A DNA stretch of 10,030 nt, taken from DASXMX01 sp036794395. Lineage in GTDB: Bacteria; Planctomycetota; Phycisphaerae; Tepidisphaerales; Tepidisphaeraceae. Below, piece after piece: positions 1 through 6,060 of this stretch (position 1 is its first letter; the number at the start of each line of letters is the position of its first letter). The position numbers were made by a program, and so were the translations under genes. The notes beneath the pieces are model-generated. The model had not been told where the DNA came from. It made no database searches and was given only the letters and a program-made list of their open reading frames with translations. The stretch is taken from contig DAIRGS010000260.1 of the NCBI GenBank assembly GCA_036794395.1, forward strand, positions 1 through 10,030, written 5' to 3'.

Positions 1-17
1 CTCTCCCGGAGGGAGAG
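1..17. repeat. CTCTCCC/GGGAGAG palindrome inside carB
   Basis: A perfect 7-bp inverted repeat (1-7 with 11-17, 3-base loop) sits inside the carB frame, followed by GGGGGTAAGAGTC. It translates to SPGGRGGKSHN directly before the conserved KGVIVQ strand, a place where CarB normally has only a short linker. From memory, similar 'ctctccc...gggagag' elements are frequent intergenic repeats in several GC-rich phyla. The copy is cut by the window edge, so its full length cannot be seen. Confidence 0.55.
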
Positions 18-1426
18 GGGGTAAGAGTCACAATCTCGTTAAAGGCGTCATTGTCCAATTCGGCGGCCAAACCCCTCTCAACCTCGCCAAGGGATTGAAG
101 GAGGCCGGCGTCCCCATCCTCGGAACAACCGTCGAATCCCTCGACGCCGCGGGCGATCGCGAGCAGTTCCGCGAGTTGCTTCAGCAGCTCAACCTCAAGC
201 AACCCGCCAACGGCATCGCCCGCAACCCCGCCGAGGCGCGGGACGTCGCGCGCCAGATCGGCTACCCCGTCCTGGTCCGCCCCAGCTTCGTGCTCGGCGG
301 CCGAGCCATGGAAATCGTCTACGACGAAGCGCAGCTGAACTACTACATGACCCATGCGGTAGAAGCCTCCACCATCAAAGACGCCCCGATCCTCGTAGAT
401 AAATTCCTCGACGCCGCCACCGAAGTAGACGTCGACTGCATCGCCGATTTCGATCCCGCCCCCACTCAGCATTCAGCACTCAGTACTTCCCATTCATCCG
501 GCACTCCGCACTCTCCTCAGGCCATCGTGATCGGCGTGATGGAGCATATCGAGGAAGCCGGCATCCATTCGGGAGACAGCGCGTGCGCCCTGCCCCCATA
601 CTCCCTCAGCGCCGACATCATCTATAAGCTCAAGCAACAGACCAAAGCCCTCGCCAAGGCCCTTCGCGTTCGCGGCCTGATGAACGTTCAATACGCCATC
701 AAAGACAACGAGATTTACGTCATTGAGGTCAACCCCCGCGCCAGCCGGACGGTTCCCTTCGTCTCGAAGGCCACTGGAATTCCCTGGGCCAAGTTAGCCG
801 CCAAGGTGATGGCCGGTCAATCCCTTGCCGAACTGGGCGCGAAGGAACAACCCGACCCCAAGCACACCAGTGTCAAGGAATCCGTTTTCCCCTTCGCCAA
901 ATTCCCCGGCGTCGATGTCATCCTCGGCCCCGAGATGCGCAGCACCGGCGAAGTCATGGGCATCGATCAGAACTTCCCCCTCGCCTTCGCCAAAAGCCAG
1001 ATCGCCGCGGGGACCGTTCTGCCAACCAAGGGCACGGTGTTTATCTCTGTTCGCGATGGCGACAAAGACGCGATAGTTCCCGCCGCGAAAATGCTGGCCG
1101 AGTGCGGCTTCGAGATTCTCGCGACGCACGGCACCTGGAGCGTGCTGACCCAGCACAACGTCCCGGCCGCCCGCATCGCCAAACTCTCCGAAGGCCGGCC
1201 GAATATTTCCGATTTCATCAAGAACAAAAAAGTCCACCTTCTCATTAACACGCCCACCAAAAAAGGCCCCCAGACCGACGAAGGCAAGATCCGCGCTCTT
1301 GCGGTACTCAACAAAGTTCCCATCGTCACCACCATCACCGGCGCCACCGCCGCCGCCCGCGCCATCCAGGCCATCCAGGAAACCGACTGGTCCGTGCGGC
1401 CGCTACAGGATTATTTTGCGCAATGA
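1..1426 (+). CDS. carB: Carbamoyl-phosphate synthase large subunit, 3' part (partial)
   Basis: CarB makes carbamoyl phosphate from ammonia (delivered by CarA), bicarbonate and two ATP, for pyrimidine and arginine synthesis in the cytoplasm. The frame is open from base 2 (474 codons) and enters from the left, so this is the second synthetase half of a protein that is normally about 1,070 residues. Visible landmarks are KGVIVQFGGQTPLNLA (from base 41), GYPVLVRPSFVLGGRAMEIV, the ATP-grasp segment EVNPRASRTVPFVSKATG (from base 725), FPGVDVILGPEMRSTGEVMG, and the C-terminal MGS-like allosteric domain (about bases 1030-1410) with SVRDGDKD, ATHGT and EGRPNISDFIKN. An internal TTG at base 95 is not the start, because conserved CarB sequence lies upstream of it. 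Two stretches foreign to the family, at about bases 2-34 and 455-520, look like dispersed repeats translated in frame. The gene ends 17 bases before a strong palindrome. Family certain; intactness beyond the window unknown. Confidence 0.97.
   Translation, partial: SPGGRGGKSHNLVKGVIVQFGGQTPLNLAKGLKEAGVPILGTTVESLDAAGDREQFRELLQQLNLKQPANGIARNPAEARDVARQIGYPVLVRPSFVLGGRAMEIVYDEAQLNYYMTHAVEASTIKDAPILVDKFLDAATEVDVDCIADFDPAPTQHSALSTSHSSGTPHSPQAIVIGVMEHIEEAGIHSGDSACALPPYSLSADIIYKLKQQTKALAKALRVRGLMNVQYAIKDNEIYVIEVNPRASRTVPFVSKATGIPWAKLAAKVMAGQSLAELGAKEQPDPKHTSVKESVFPFAKFPGVDVILGPEMRSTGEVMGIDQNFPLAFAKSQIAAGTVLPTKGTVFISVRDGDKDAIVPAAKMLAECGFEILATHGTWSVLTQHNVPAARIAKLSEGRPNISDFIKNKKVHLLINTPTKKGPQTDEGKIRALAVLNKVPIVTTITGATAAARAIQAIQETDWSVRPLQDYFAQ
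455..520 (+). repeat. In-frame insertion of CACTCAG/ATTCAG-type repeat in carB
   Basis: About 22 codons without a counterpart in E. coli CarB lie between TEVDVDCIADFD and AIVIGVMEHIEEAG, which align directly to the family. They read PAPTQHSALSTSHSSGTPHSPQ, low in complexity and rich in Ser, His, Thr and Pro. At DNA level the stretch is built of degenerate units such as CACTCAG, CATTCAG and CACTCCG, a type I recall as dispersed intergenic repeats in planctomycetes. The insertion falls on a surface hairpin of the ATP-grasp domain, so the enzyme can plausibly tolerate it. The repeat origin is inference; the extra length is seen by comparison with remembered CarB sequence. Confidence 0.6.
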
Positions 1427-1443
1427 TCGCGTTGCATATCGCG

Positions 1444-1516
1444 CATGGCGTGGTCGCTTCAGCGACCATGTTCTGCATATCGCGAAAGACATGGTCGCTG
1501 AAGCGACCACGCCATG
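1444..1516. terminator. 28-bp-arm palindrome after carB (dispersed repeat, possible terminator)
   Basis: Bases 1444-1471 and 1489-1516 are perfect inverted copies (28 bp) around a 17-base loop. Each arm contains its own hairpin, GGTCGCT-TC-AGCGACC, flanked by CATGGCGT and CATGT, so the whole can fold as one long stem or as a branched form. It begins 17 bases after the carB stop and ends 37 bases before the methyltransferase start. No clear T-run follows, so Rho-independent termination is uncertain; mRNA 3'-end stabilisation is equally possible. A related copy with the same GTGGTCG...CAGCGACCATGT arm lies at 7589-7658, so this is a dispersed family rather than a gene-specific terminator. Confidence 0.75.
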
Positions 1517-1553
1517 AATTCGTTTGATCCTGCAACCACCAAAAAAGGAGTAT

Positions 1554-2399
1554 ATGCCAGCTGATACCCTCAATCCCAACCCATCCACCGGTCCCGATCC
1601 CCAGGCCATCCTCAAACGCTCCCAATCCACCTGGGCCAGCGGCGACTTTTCCGTGATCGCCGCCCGAATCGTCCTGGTGTCCGAGCAGCTCTGCGAAGCC
1701 GCCGACGTTCAGGCGGGATGGAAAACCCTCGATGTCGCCACCGGCAGCGGCAACTGCGCCCTGGCCGCCGCCCGTCGCGGCTGCGTCGCCACCGGCGCCG
1801 ATTTCGTCCCCGCCCTCCTCGAACGCGGCCGCATCCGAGCCCAAGCCGAGCGCCTTGAAGTCACCTTTCGCGAAGCCGACGCGGAGAACCTGCCCTTTCC
1901 CGATGCGTCGTTTGATGCCGTCACCTCCGTGTTTGGCGTGATGTTCGCCCCCAATCACCAGAAGGCCGCGTCCGAACTCGTCCGCGTCTGCAAGCCCGGC
2001 GGAAAAATCGCCCTCGCCAGTTGGACCCCCGATGGCTACACCGCCGAAGTCATCCGCCTCATGACCCGCAACCAAACCCCGTCCCCCGGCTTCATGCCTC
2101 CGGGCAAATGGGGCGAAGAATCCCATCTCAAATCCATCTTCGGAAACGCAATCCGCTCGATCCAAAGCAACGTCCGCATCAATGTGATGCGCTTCGTCTC
2201 CCCCGAAGCGCAGATCGAATTCTTCCGCACGTACTTCGGCCCCACCATCCAGGCCTTTAACGCCGCCGGCCCGGAAGGCGCAAAAGTGCTCGCCAAGGAA
2301 ATGGCCGAAGTCATCCGCAAATACGATCGAAACAAGCTCCCCGACGGGCCGATCGCGATTCCGTCGACCTATCTGGAAACGGTCATCGTCCGGGCGTAA
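1554..2399 (+). CDS. Class I SAM-dependent methyltransferase (UbiE/Methyltransf_11 type)
   Basis: A cytoplasmic methyltransferase of 281 residues. SAM-binding motif I is LDVATGSGN (59-67), the acidic end of strand 2 is GADF (81-84), and motif II/post-II is ENLPFPDASFDAVTSVFG (111-128) with the usual LPFPDxSFD pattern. Motif III is VRVCKPGGKIALASW (143-157). The C-terminal part after residue 160 (GYTAEVIRLM..., FMPPGKWGEE...) probably forms the acceptor-binding cap and gives no clear substrate. The start is ATG 1554, preceded by AAGGAG at 1545-1550 with short spacing; the in-frame TTG at 1524 has no ribosome binding site. There are no membrane segments and no signal peptide. It lies downstream of carB on the same strand, but 127 bases with a large palindrome separate them, so cotranscription is doubtful. 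It resembles UbiE/COQ5-like enzymes, but nothing nearby supports a quinone role. Confidence 0.9.
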   Translation: MPADTLNPNPSTGPDPQAILKRSQSTWASGDFSVIAARIVLVSEQLCEAADVQAGWKTLDVATGSGNCALAAARRGCVATGADFVPALLERGRIRAQAERLEVTFREADAENLPFPDASFDAVTSVFGVMFAPNHQKAASELVRVCKPGGKIALASWTPDGYTAEVIRLMTRNQTPSPGFMPPGKWGEESHLKSIFGNAIRSIQSNVRINVMRFVSPEAQIEFFRTYFGPTIQAFNAAGPEGAKVLAKEMAEVIRKYDRNKLPDGPIAIPSTYLETVIVRA

Positions 2400-2410
2400 C
2401 TCGAAATGCA

Positions 2411-2747
2411 ATTAACCACAGAGGGCACAGAGACCACAGAGAAAGTCACAGCGCGGCAGAGCCGTAACCAAACAGAGGTGCAACCACGGAGGCGCGCTTG
2501 ACTAACGGACGGGGTGCAACGGTGGCACGTTAGAAAAGTTGTGGCAAAGAAAACTTGTGCAGGCTGCGAAGAATTGAACGGTTAGCAGTACAGAGAAGAA
2601 TTGTTAACCACAGATTGCGCAGATGCTCGCAGATAAAAAGAAAGACCTGCATTTCATCTGCGTAAATCTGCGTTATCTGCGGTTAAATCTTTTCCATCCG
2701 CTTTCTTCGTGATTTCCTCTGTGCCCTCGGTGTTTTCTGTGGTTAAT
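2411..2747. repeat. Nested imperfect palindrome in the convergent junction methyltransferase/copA
   Basis: This fills the spacer between two genes that end towards each other. Outer arms: 2411-2445 begins ATTAACCACAGAGGGCACAG, and its inverse at 2701-2747 ends in CTGTGGTTAAT and is made of the same CACAGAG-like units. Inner arms: 2604-2634 (TTAACCACAGATTGCGCAGA...) and 2656-2686 match in 25 of 31 positions when one is inverted, with CAGAT recurring every 9-10 bases. The inner stem is followed by AAATCTTTT, so it could terminate transcription from the left; from the right the outer arm could do so. Bases 2446-2603 between the arms show no gene or structure that I recognise. From memory, ACCACAGAG and ACCACAGAT arrays are common intergenic repeats in planctomycetes and relatives. 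Confidence 0.75.
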
Positions 2748-5097
2748 CCGTCTTCCGATGTTTCATCCAACGCAGCCGCAGCGCATTACCGATCACGGTC
2801 ACATCTGACATCGCCATCGATCCGGCCGAAATCAGCGGATTGAGCAATCCGAACGCCGCCAGCGGGATTGCCAGTATGTTGTAGATGAAGGCAAGGAACA
2901 GGTTCTGCCGGATTGTGCGCATTGTCGCCCGCGAAAGTCGGATTGCCTCAGCCACTCCCGCCAGGCTCCCGCTCACCAGCACGATATCGCCGGTCTCTTT
3001 GGCGATGTCCGATCCGCTGCCGATGGCGATCCCCAGATCCGCTTGTGCCAGCGCCGGCGCATCGTTTATGCCATCACCCACCATCGCCACGCGATGCTTC
3101 CCGCCGGCTTGAAGCTCCCGAATCGCCGCGGCTTTCCCGTCGGGTTTGACGCCCGCGCGCACATCATCAATGCCCACTTGTTTAGCAATCGCCTCCGCCG
3201 CGACGGCATTGTCGCCGCTTAGCAGAACGATCCGCAGTCCCATCGAATGCAGTTGGCCGATTGCCGCAACTGAGTCCGGTTTGATTTCATCGGAGACCGC
3301 AATCATCCCAACCGCTTCGATCGTCCCGGTGCCATTGCGTCGCGCGACATATACCTGAGAAGAACCGGGCTGAATTTCCGGGAGGGCGAGGCTCCCGCCG
3401 AGCTGCGCCTTTCCCATTTCGGACGATCCCGGCTCGGCAGGAGCCTCGCCCTCCCGCATAATCAGTTCCCGATTCCCCACGTATATCGTTCCTCCCCTCA
3501 TCTCCGCCACCACGCCCATCCCCGGCTCATTCCTGAAGCCATCCAAATCCAAAATCTTCAATCCCCTGTCCCGCGCCGCATTCACCACCGCCTTCGCCAG
3601 CGGATGCTCGCTGTATTGCTCCGCCGCCGCCGCAAGCACCAGGACTTCATCCTCCGGCATTCCATTGAACGCACTCACCCGCGTCACCACGGGCTTACCC
3701 CGCGTGATCGTTCCCGTCTTATCCAGCACCACCGTATCAATCCGCTCGGCCTTCTGTAGCCCGTCGATATCCCGAATCAGAATCCCCATCCGCGCCCCCA
3801 ATCCCGTCCCCACCATCAGCGCCGTCGGCACGGCCAGCCCCAGCGCGCAAGGGCACGCGATGATCAACACGCTGCACACCGAGTTGGCCACGTGGGCCCA
3901 GGTCGTGGCCGCGTCCCAGTGTTGAACTGATCCGAAGATCGACCAGCCGATTCCCGTGGCCAGTGCGATCCCGAGTACCACGGGCACAAATACCCCCGCG
4001 ATCTGATCCGCCAGTTTCTGCACGGGCGGCTTGCTCGATTGCGCCCGCTCCACCAGATTCACAATCTGCGCCAGGGCCGTCTGGCTTCCCGTCCGCGTCA
4101 CGCGGGCCACGAGCCGGCCATCGACGTTCACCGTCCCGCCAATCACCGCATCACCCACCGCCCGATCCACCGGCAGCGGCTCCCCGCTGATCATCGATTC
4201 ATCCACGCTCGATCGCCCCTCGATCACCTGTCCATCGGCCGGCACCCGATCGCCGGGCCGAATCAAAATCCGATCGCCCACCTCCAGCTTCGCCGCCGGC
4301 AATTCCACCGGTTCCGCTGCCCCCTCCTCGAACCGCAGCGCCACCGCCGGTGCTAAATTCAATAGTTCCCGAATCGCCGATCCCGCCGACTGTCGCGCGC
4401 GTGCCTCCAGCCAATGCCCAAGACTGATCAATGCCAACAACCCCGACGCCTCCATGAAATACAACCGATCCGCGGCAGGGGGAGAAACCCACCCCAGCAG
4501 CCCCGCGCCGAAATACGCCAGACTGTAAAAATACGCCACGCTCGCCCCCAGCGCGATCAGCGTATCCATGTTGCTCGTCCGGCTGCGCAGCGCCCTCCAC
4601 GCGCTCACATAAAACGCCTTCCCCACATAAACGATGCTCACCGTCGCGCAAACCAGCGCCGCCCATCCCATCCAACCGTGCTGCGCAGGATGCATGTGCT
4701 GATGCCCGCCCAAGAGCTGAAGCGTCCAGTGCGTCGCTTCAAGCGGCAGCCACAGCAAAACGCCCACCGCCGCCCGCCAGAACCATGCCCGGGCTTCATG
4801 CGTCTGTCGTTCCAGCCGGGCCGTCTCTGTTACCGCGCGATCCGCCCCCTCATCTCGCACGTGTGCCGAATAACCGCTCCCGGTAATCGCCTCGGCCACG
4901 CGCTGTGCATCCACAGTACCGTTCGCGAATCGCACCACCGCCGATCCACCCGCCAGATTGACGTCACACCCCTGCACCCCCGGCACCGCCTCCGCCGCGT
5001 TTTTCACATGCGAAACGCAGCTCGCGCAGGTCATCCCCTCCACGTCCAACGTCGCCACGCCGCCGGATTCTTCCATCATCGTTGCCGCTTCTGACAT
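2743..5097 (-). CDS. copA: Cu+-exporting P1B-type ATPase (CopA-like)
   Basis: An inner-membrane pump that exports Cu+ (or Ag+) at the cost of ATP; 784 residues from the chosen start. The N-terminal HMA domain has GMTCASC (21-27). A His/Met-rich loop HQHMHPAQH (132-140) follows the first hydrophobic segment. The actuator motif is SGEP (304-307), the membrane metal site CPC (415-417), and the phosphorylation site DKTGT (459-463). The nucleotide-domain HP is 498-499, the hinge GDGIND 674-679, and YN 739-740 lies in the penultimate helix. The last helix reads MAMSD (761-765) where the classical family has MxxSS. Residues 548-573 are encoded by an inserted palindrome. ATG 5097 is preferred because AGGAG lies upstream (spacing about 15 bases) and the HMA domain follows; ATG 5157 would add 20 basic residues and lacks a ribosome binding site. 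The stop codon lies in the flanking repeat. No copper chaperone or regulator gene is adjacent. Confidence 0.95.
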   Translation of the reverse strand: MSEAATMMEESGGVATLDVEGMTCASCVSHVKNAAEAVPGVQGCDVNLAGGSAVVRFANGTVDAQRVAEAITGSGYSAHVRDEGADRAVTETARLERQTHEARAWFWRAAVGVLLWLPLEATHWTLQLLGGHQHMHPAQHGWMGWAALVCATVSIVYVGKAFYVSAWRALRSRTSNMDTLIALGASVAYFYSLAYFGAGLLGWVSPPAADRLYFMEASGLLALISLGHWLEARARQSAGSAIRELLNLAPAVALRFEEGAAEPVELPAAKLEVGDRILIRPGDRVPADGQVIEGRSSVDESMISGEPLPVDRAVGDAVIGGTVNVDGRLVARVTRTGSQTALAQIVNLVERAQSSKPPVQKLADQIAGVFVPVVLGIALATGIGWSIFGSVQHWDAATTWAHVANSVCSVLIIACPCALGLAVPTALMVGTGLGARMGILIRDIDGLQKAERIDTVVLDKTGTITRGKPVVTRVSAFNGMPEDEVLVLAAAAEQYSEHPLAKAVVNAARDRGLKILDLDGFRNEPGMGVVAEMRGGTIYVGNRELIMREGEAPAEPGSSEMGKAQLGGSLALPEIQPGSSQVYVARRNGTGTIEAVGMIAVSDEIKPDSVAAIGQLHSMGLRIVLLSGDNAVAAEAIAKQVGIDDVRAGVKPDGKAAAIRELQAGGKHRVAMVGDGINDAPALAQADLGIAIGSGSDIAKETGDIVLVSGSLAGVAEAIRLSRATMRTIRQNLFLAFIYNILAIPLAAFGLLNPLISAGSMAMSDVTVIGNALRLRWMKHRKTD
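3379..3456. repeat. REGEAPAEP/GGSLALP palindrome inserted in frame in copA
   Basis: Bases 3379-3403 and 3432-3456 are inverted 25-mers with one mismatch around a 28-base loop. The unit is 78 bases, exactly 26 codons, and on the copA strand it encodes REGEAPAEP, then GSSEMGKAQL, then GGSLALP (residues 548-573). It lies between GNRELIM and the strand QVYVARRNG, in the loop between the nucleotide-binding part and the rest of the P-domain, where E. coli CopA has an unrelated linker. I recall the peptides REGEAPAEP and GGSLALP as very common translations of a dispersed intergenic repeat in planctomycetes and Verrucomicrobia. The pump's key motifs on both sides are intact, so the insertion seems tolerated. 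Confidence 0.85.
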
Positions 5098-5260
5098 ACG
5101 CCCAATTGTACGCTCCTGTTTTGCGATGAGCGCGCGGCGGATCTTGCACAGAATCATGATGAACGGGGTTCGAAAGGGCCTTTGCTCCTCTCACGTCATC
5201 GGTGGAACAAGAAACAGAGAGATAGGACTGACGTTGTGATTTGCCTGCGTGCCAGCTTCA

Positions 5261-5303
5261 AGTTTTGAGTACGGATTCGACTACGCTCACCGCAGGCAAA
5301 ACT
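5261..5303. repeat. Left-arm hairpin A with loop insertion
   Basis: AGTTTTG (5261-5267) pairs perfectly with CAAAACT (5297-5303). The 29-base loop begins AGTAC and continues with GGATTCGACTACGCTCACCG, a string that I recall as a dispersed repeat in many bacterial genomes. The matching place in the right arm (6043-6060) has a hairpin of different stem sequence and only a 4-base loop. Confidence 0.6.
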
Positions 5304-5574
5304 GCGCTGTTCACGGTGGTGTCGAAGCCGCCTTGTGTATTGGGGCTTGGGTGTAGTGGAATCGCTGCGCGATGCGGTGTGGGTGGACGGGGGGATGGGT
5401 GTTGAAAGTTCCCTTCAGTTCGCCCGCGTGCCTCCGGCCGTCTGCGCGATAGCGAGCGTTACGCCGCGAGCCGGAGCGTCCCCCCAAAGCATGGGCGTAT
5501 CCAGTGTTGCTCGCGTCATGCCCCTCGCGATCGCTGCGCTTGGCCTGCGACCCGCTGACGTGATCCGCAAGATC

Positions 5575-5615
5575 GTTTCCTTCCGAAGATCTTCAATGCA
5601 GGGTCGGAAGGAAAC
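5575..5615. repeat. Left-arm hairpin B (12-bp perfect stem)
   Basis: GTTTCCTTCCGA (5575-5586) pairs without mismatch with TCGGAAGGAAAC (5604-5615) across a 17-base loop. It is followed by TTAATGCTGGGGGGG, which corresponds to TTCAATGTGGGGGG next to the right-arm hairpin (5728-5769, read on the minus strand). No T-run follows, so it does not look like a simple terminator. Confidence 0.7.
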
Positions 5616-5727
5616 TTAATGCTGGGGGGGTTGATCGAAGAGTGAGATGCGTCTGCGAGTGCAGGGCCGCCGACAATGTTGCAGATCGCAGTTATCTCAC
5701 TGTCAGCAAAGCTCCCCCCACATTGAA

Positions 5728-5769
5728 GTTCCCCGTTCGCCCTTCGCCTTCCGAGGGCGAACGGGGAAC
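5728..5769. repeat. Right-arm hairpin B (16-bp perfect stem)
   Basis: GTTCCCCGTTCGCCCT (5728-5743) pairs perfectly with AGGGCGAACGGGGAAC (5754-5769) across a 10-base loop. It occupies the position in the right arm that matches hairpin 5575-5615 in the left arm, but with a different, longer, more GC-rich stem. Confidence 0.7.
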
Positions 5770-6042
5770 GGCAATTACCCATCCCAGAAGCGAAGCGGCG
5801 TCCGTCGCGCAGCGGCAGCAACGGCCATGACGCGGGCAATGCAACTGCCTTTCCAATCGAAAAGGACGTCTCGTGCCCGCGGCGTGGACGTTGATCCCGC
5901 GCAGCAGGACGCCGCGCAGCGGTCGATGACGCGGAACTCAATCACAAAACCCGCCCCAAACCTCCCGCCGTATCGCACCGCGATTCCTTATTCTCTTCTG
6001 CCCAAACAGCCAGGGGAGCCTCGACACCACCGTGAACAGCGG

Positions 6043-6060
6043 CCCTCGGTACTCCGAGGG
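6043..6060. repeat. Right-arm hairpin A (7-bp stem, 4-base loop)
   Basis: CCCTCGG (6043-6049) pairs perfectly with CCGAGGG (6054-6060) around TACT. It lies between the two best conserved blocks of the right arm, exactly where the left arm has the AGTTTTG/CAAAACT hairpin. Confidence 0.6.

Noticed and set aside
95..97. TTG as the start of a complete carB-like gene
   Set aside because: Conserved CarB sequence (KGVIVQFGGQTPLNLA) lies upstream in the same frame, so the gene is partial and enters from the left.
1335..2411. A 358-codon minus-strand open frame opposite carB end and the methyltransferase
   Set aside because: It is a shadow of the methyltransferase gene, runs through the 1444-1516 palindrome, and has no recognisable domain.
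2604..2686. CRISPR array
   Set aside because: The CAGAT units recur every 9-10 bases, are degenerate and form inverted arms; no repeats of 25-40 bases with unique spacers exist.
4199..5094. Several long open frames overlapping copA in other frames
   Set aside because: They are shadows of a gene with clear CopA motifs in the used frame.
5098..5220. CueR or CsoR operator before copA
   Set aside because: I could not find a convincing dyad of the known types upstream of the pump gene.
5305..5325. tRNA or rRNA fragment as the conserved core of the inverted repeat
   Set aside because: No cloverleaf, T-loop sequence or conserved rRNA motif is visible around the 21-base identical block.
5516..5941. 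A 141-codon open frame on the minus strand inside the large inverted repeat
   Set aside because: It crosses the symmetry centre and both hairpins B, has no recognisable domain, and the equivalent frame in the other arm is not kept. It looks like chance in GC-rich DNA.
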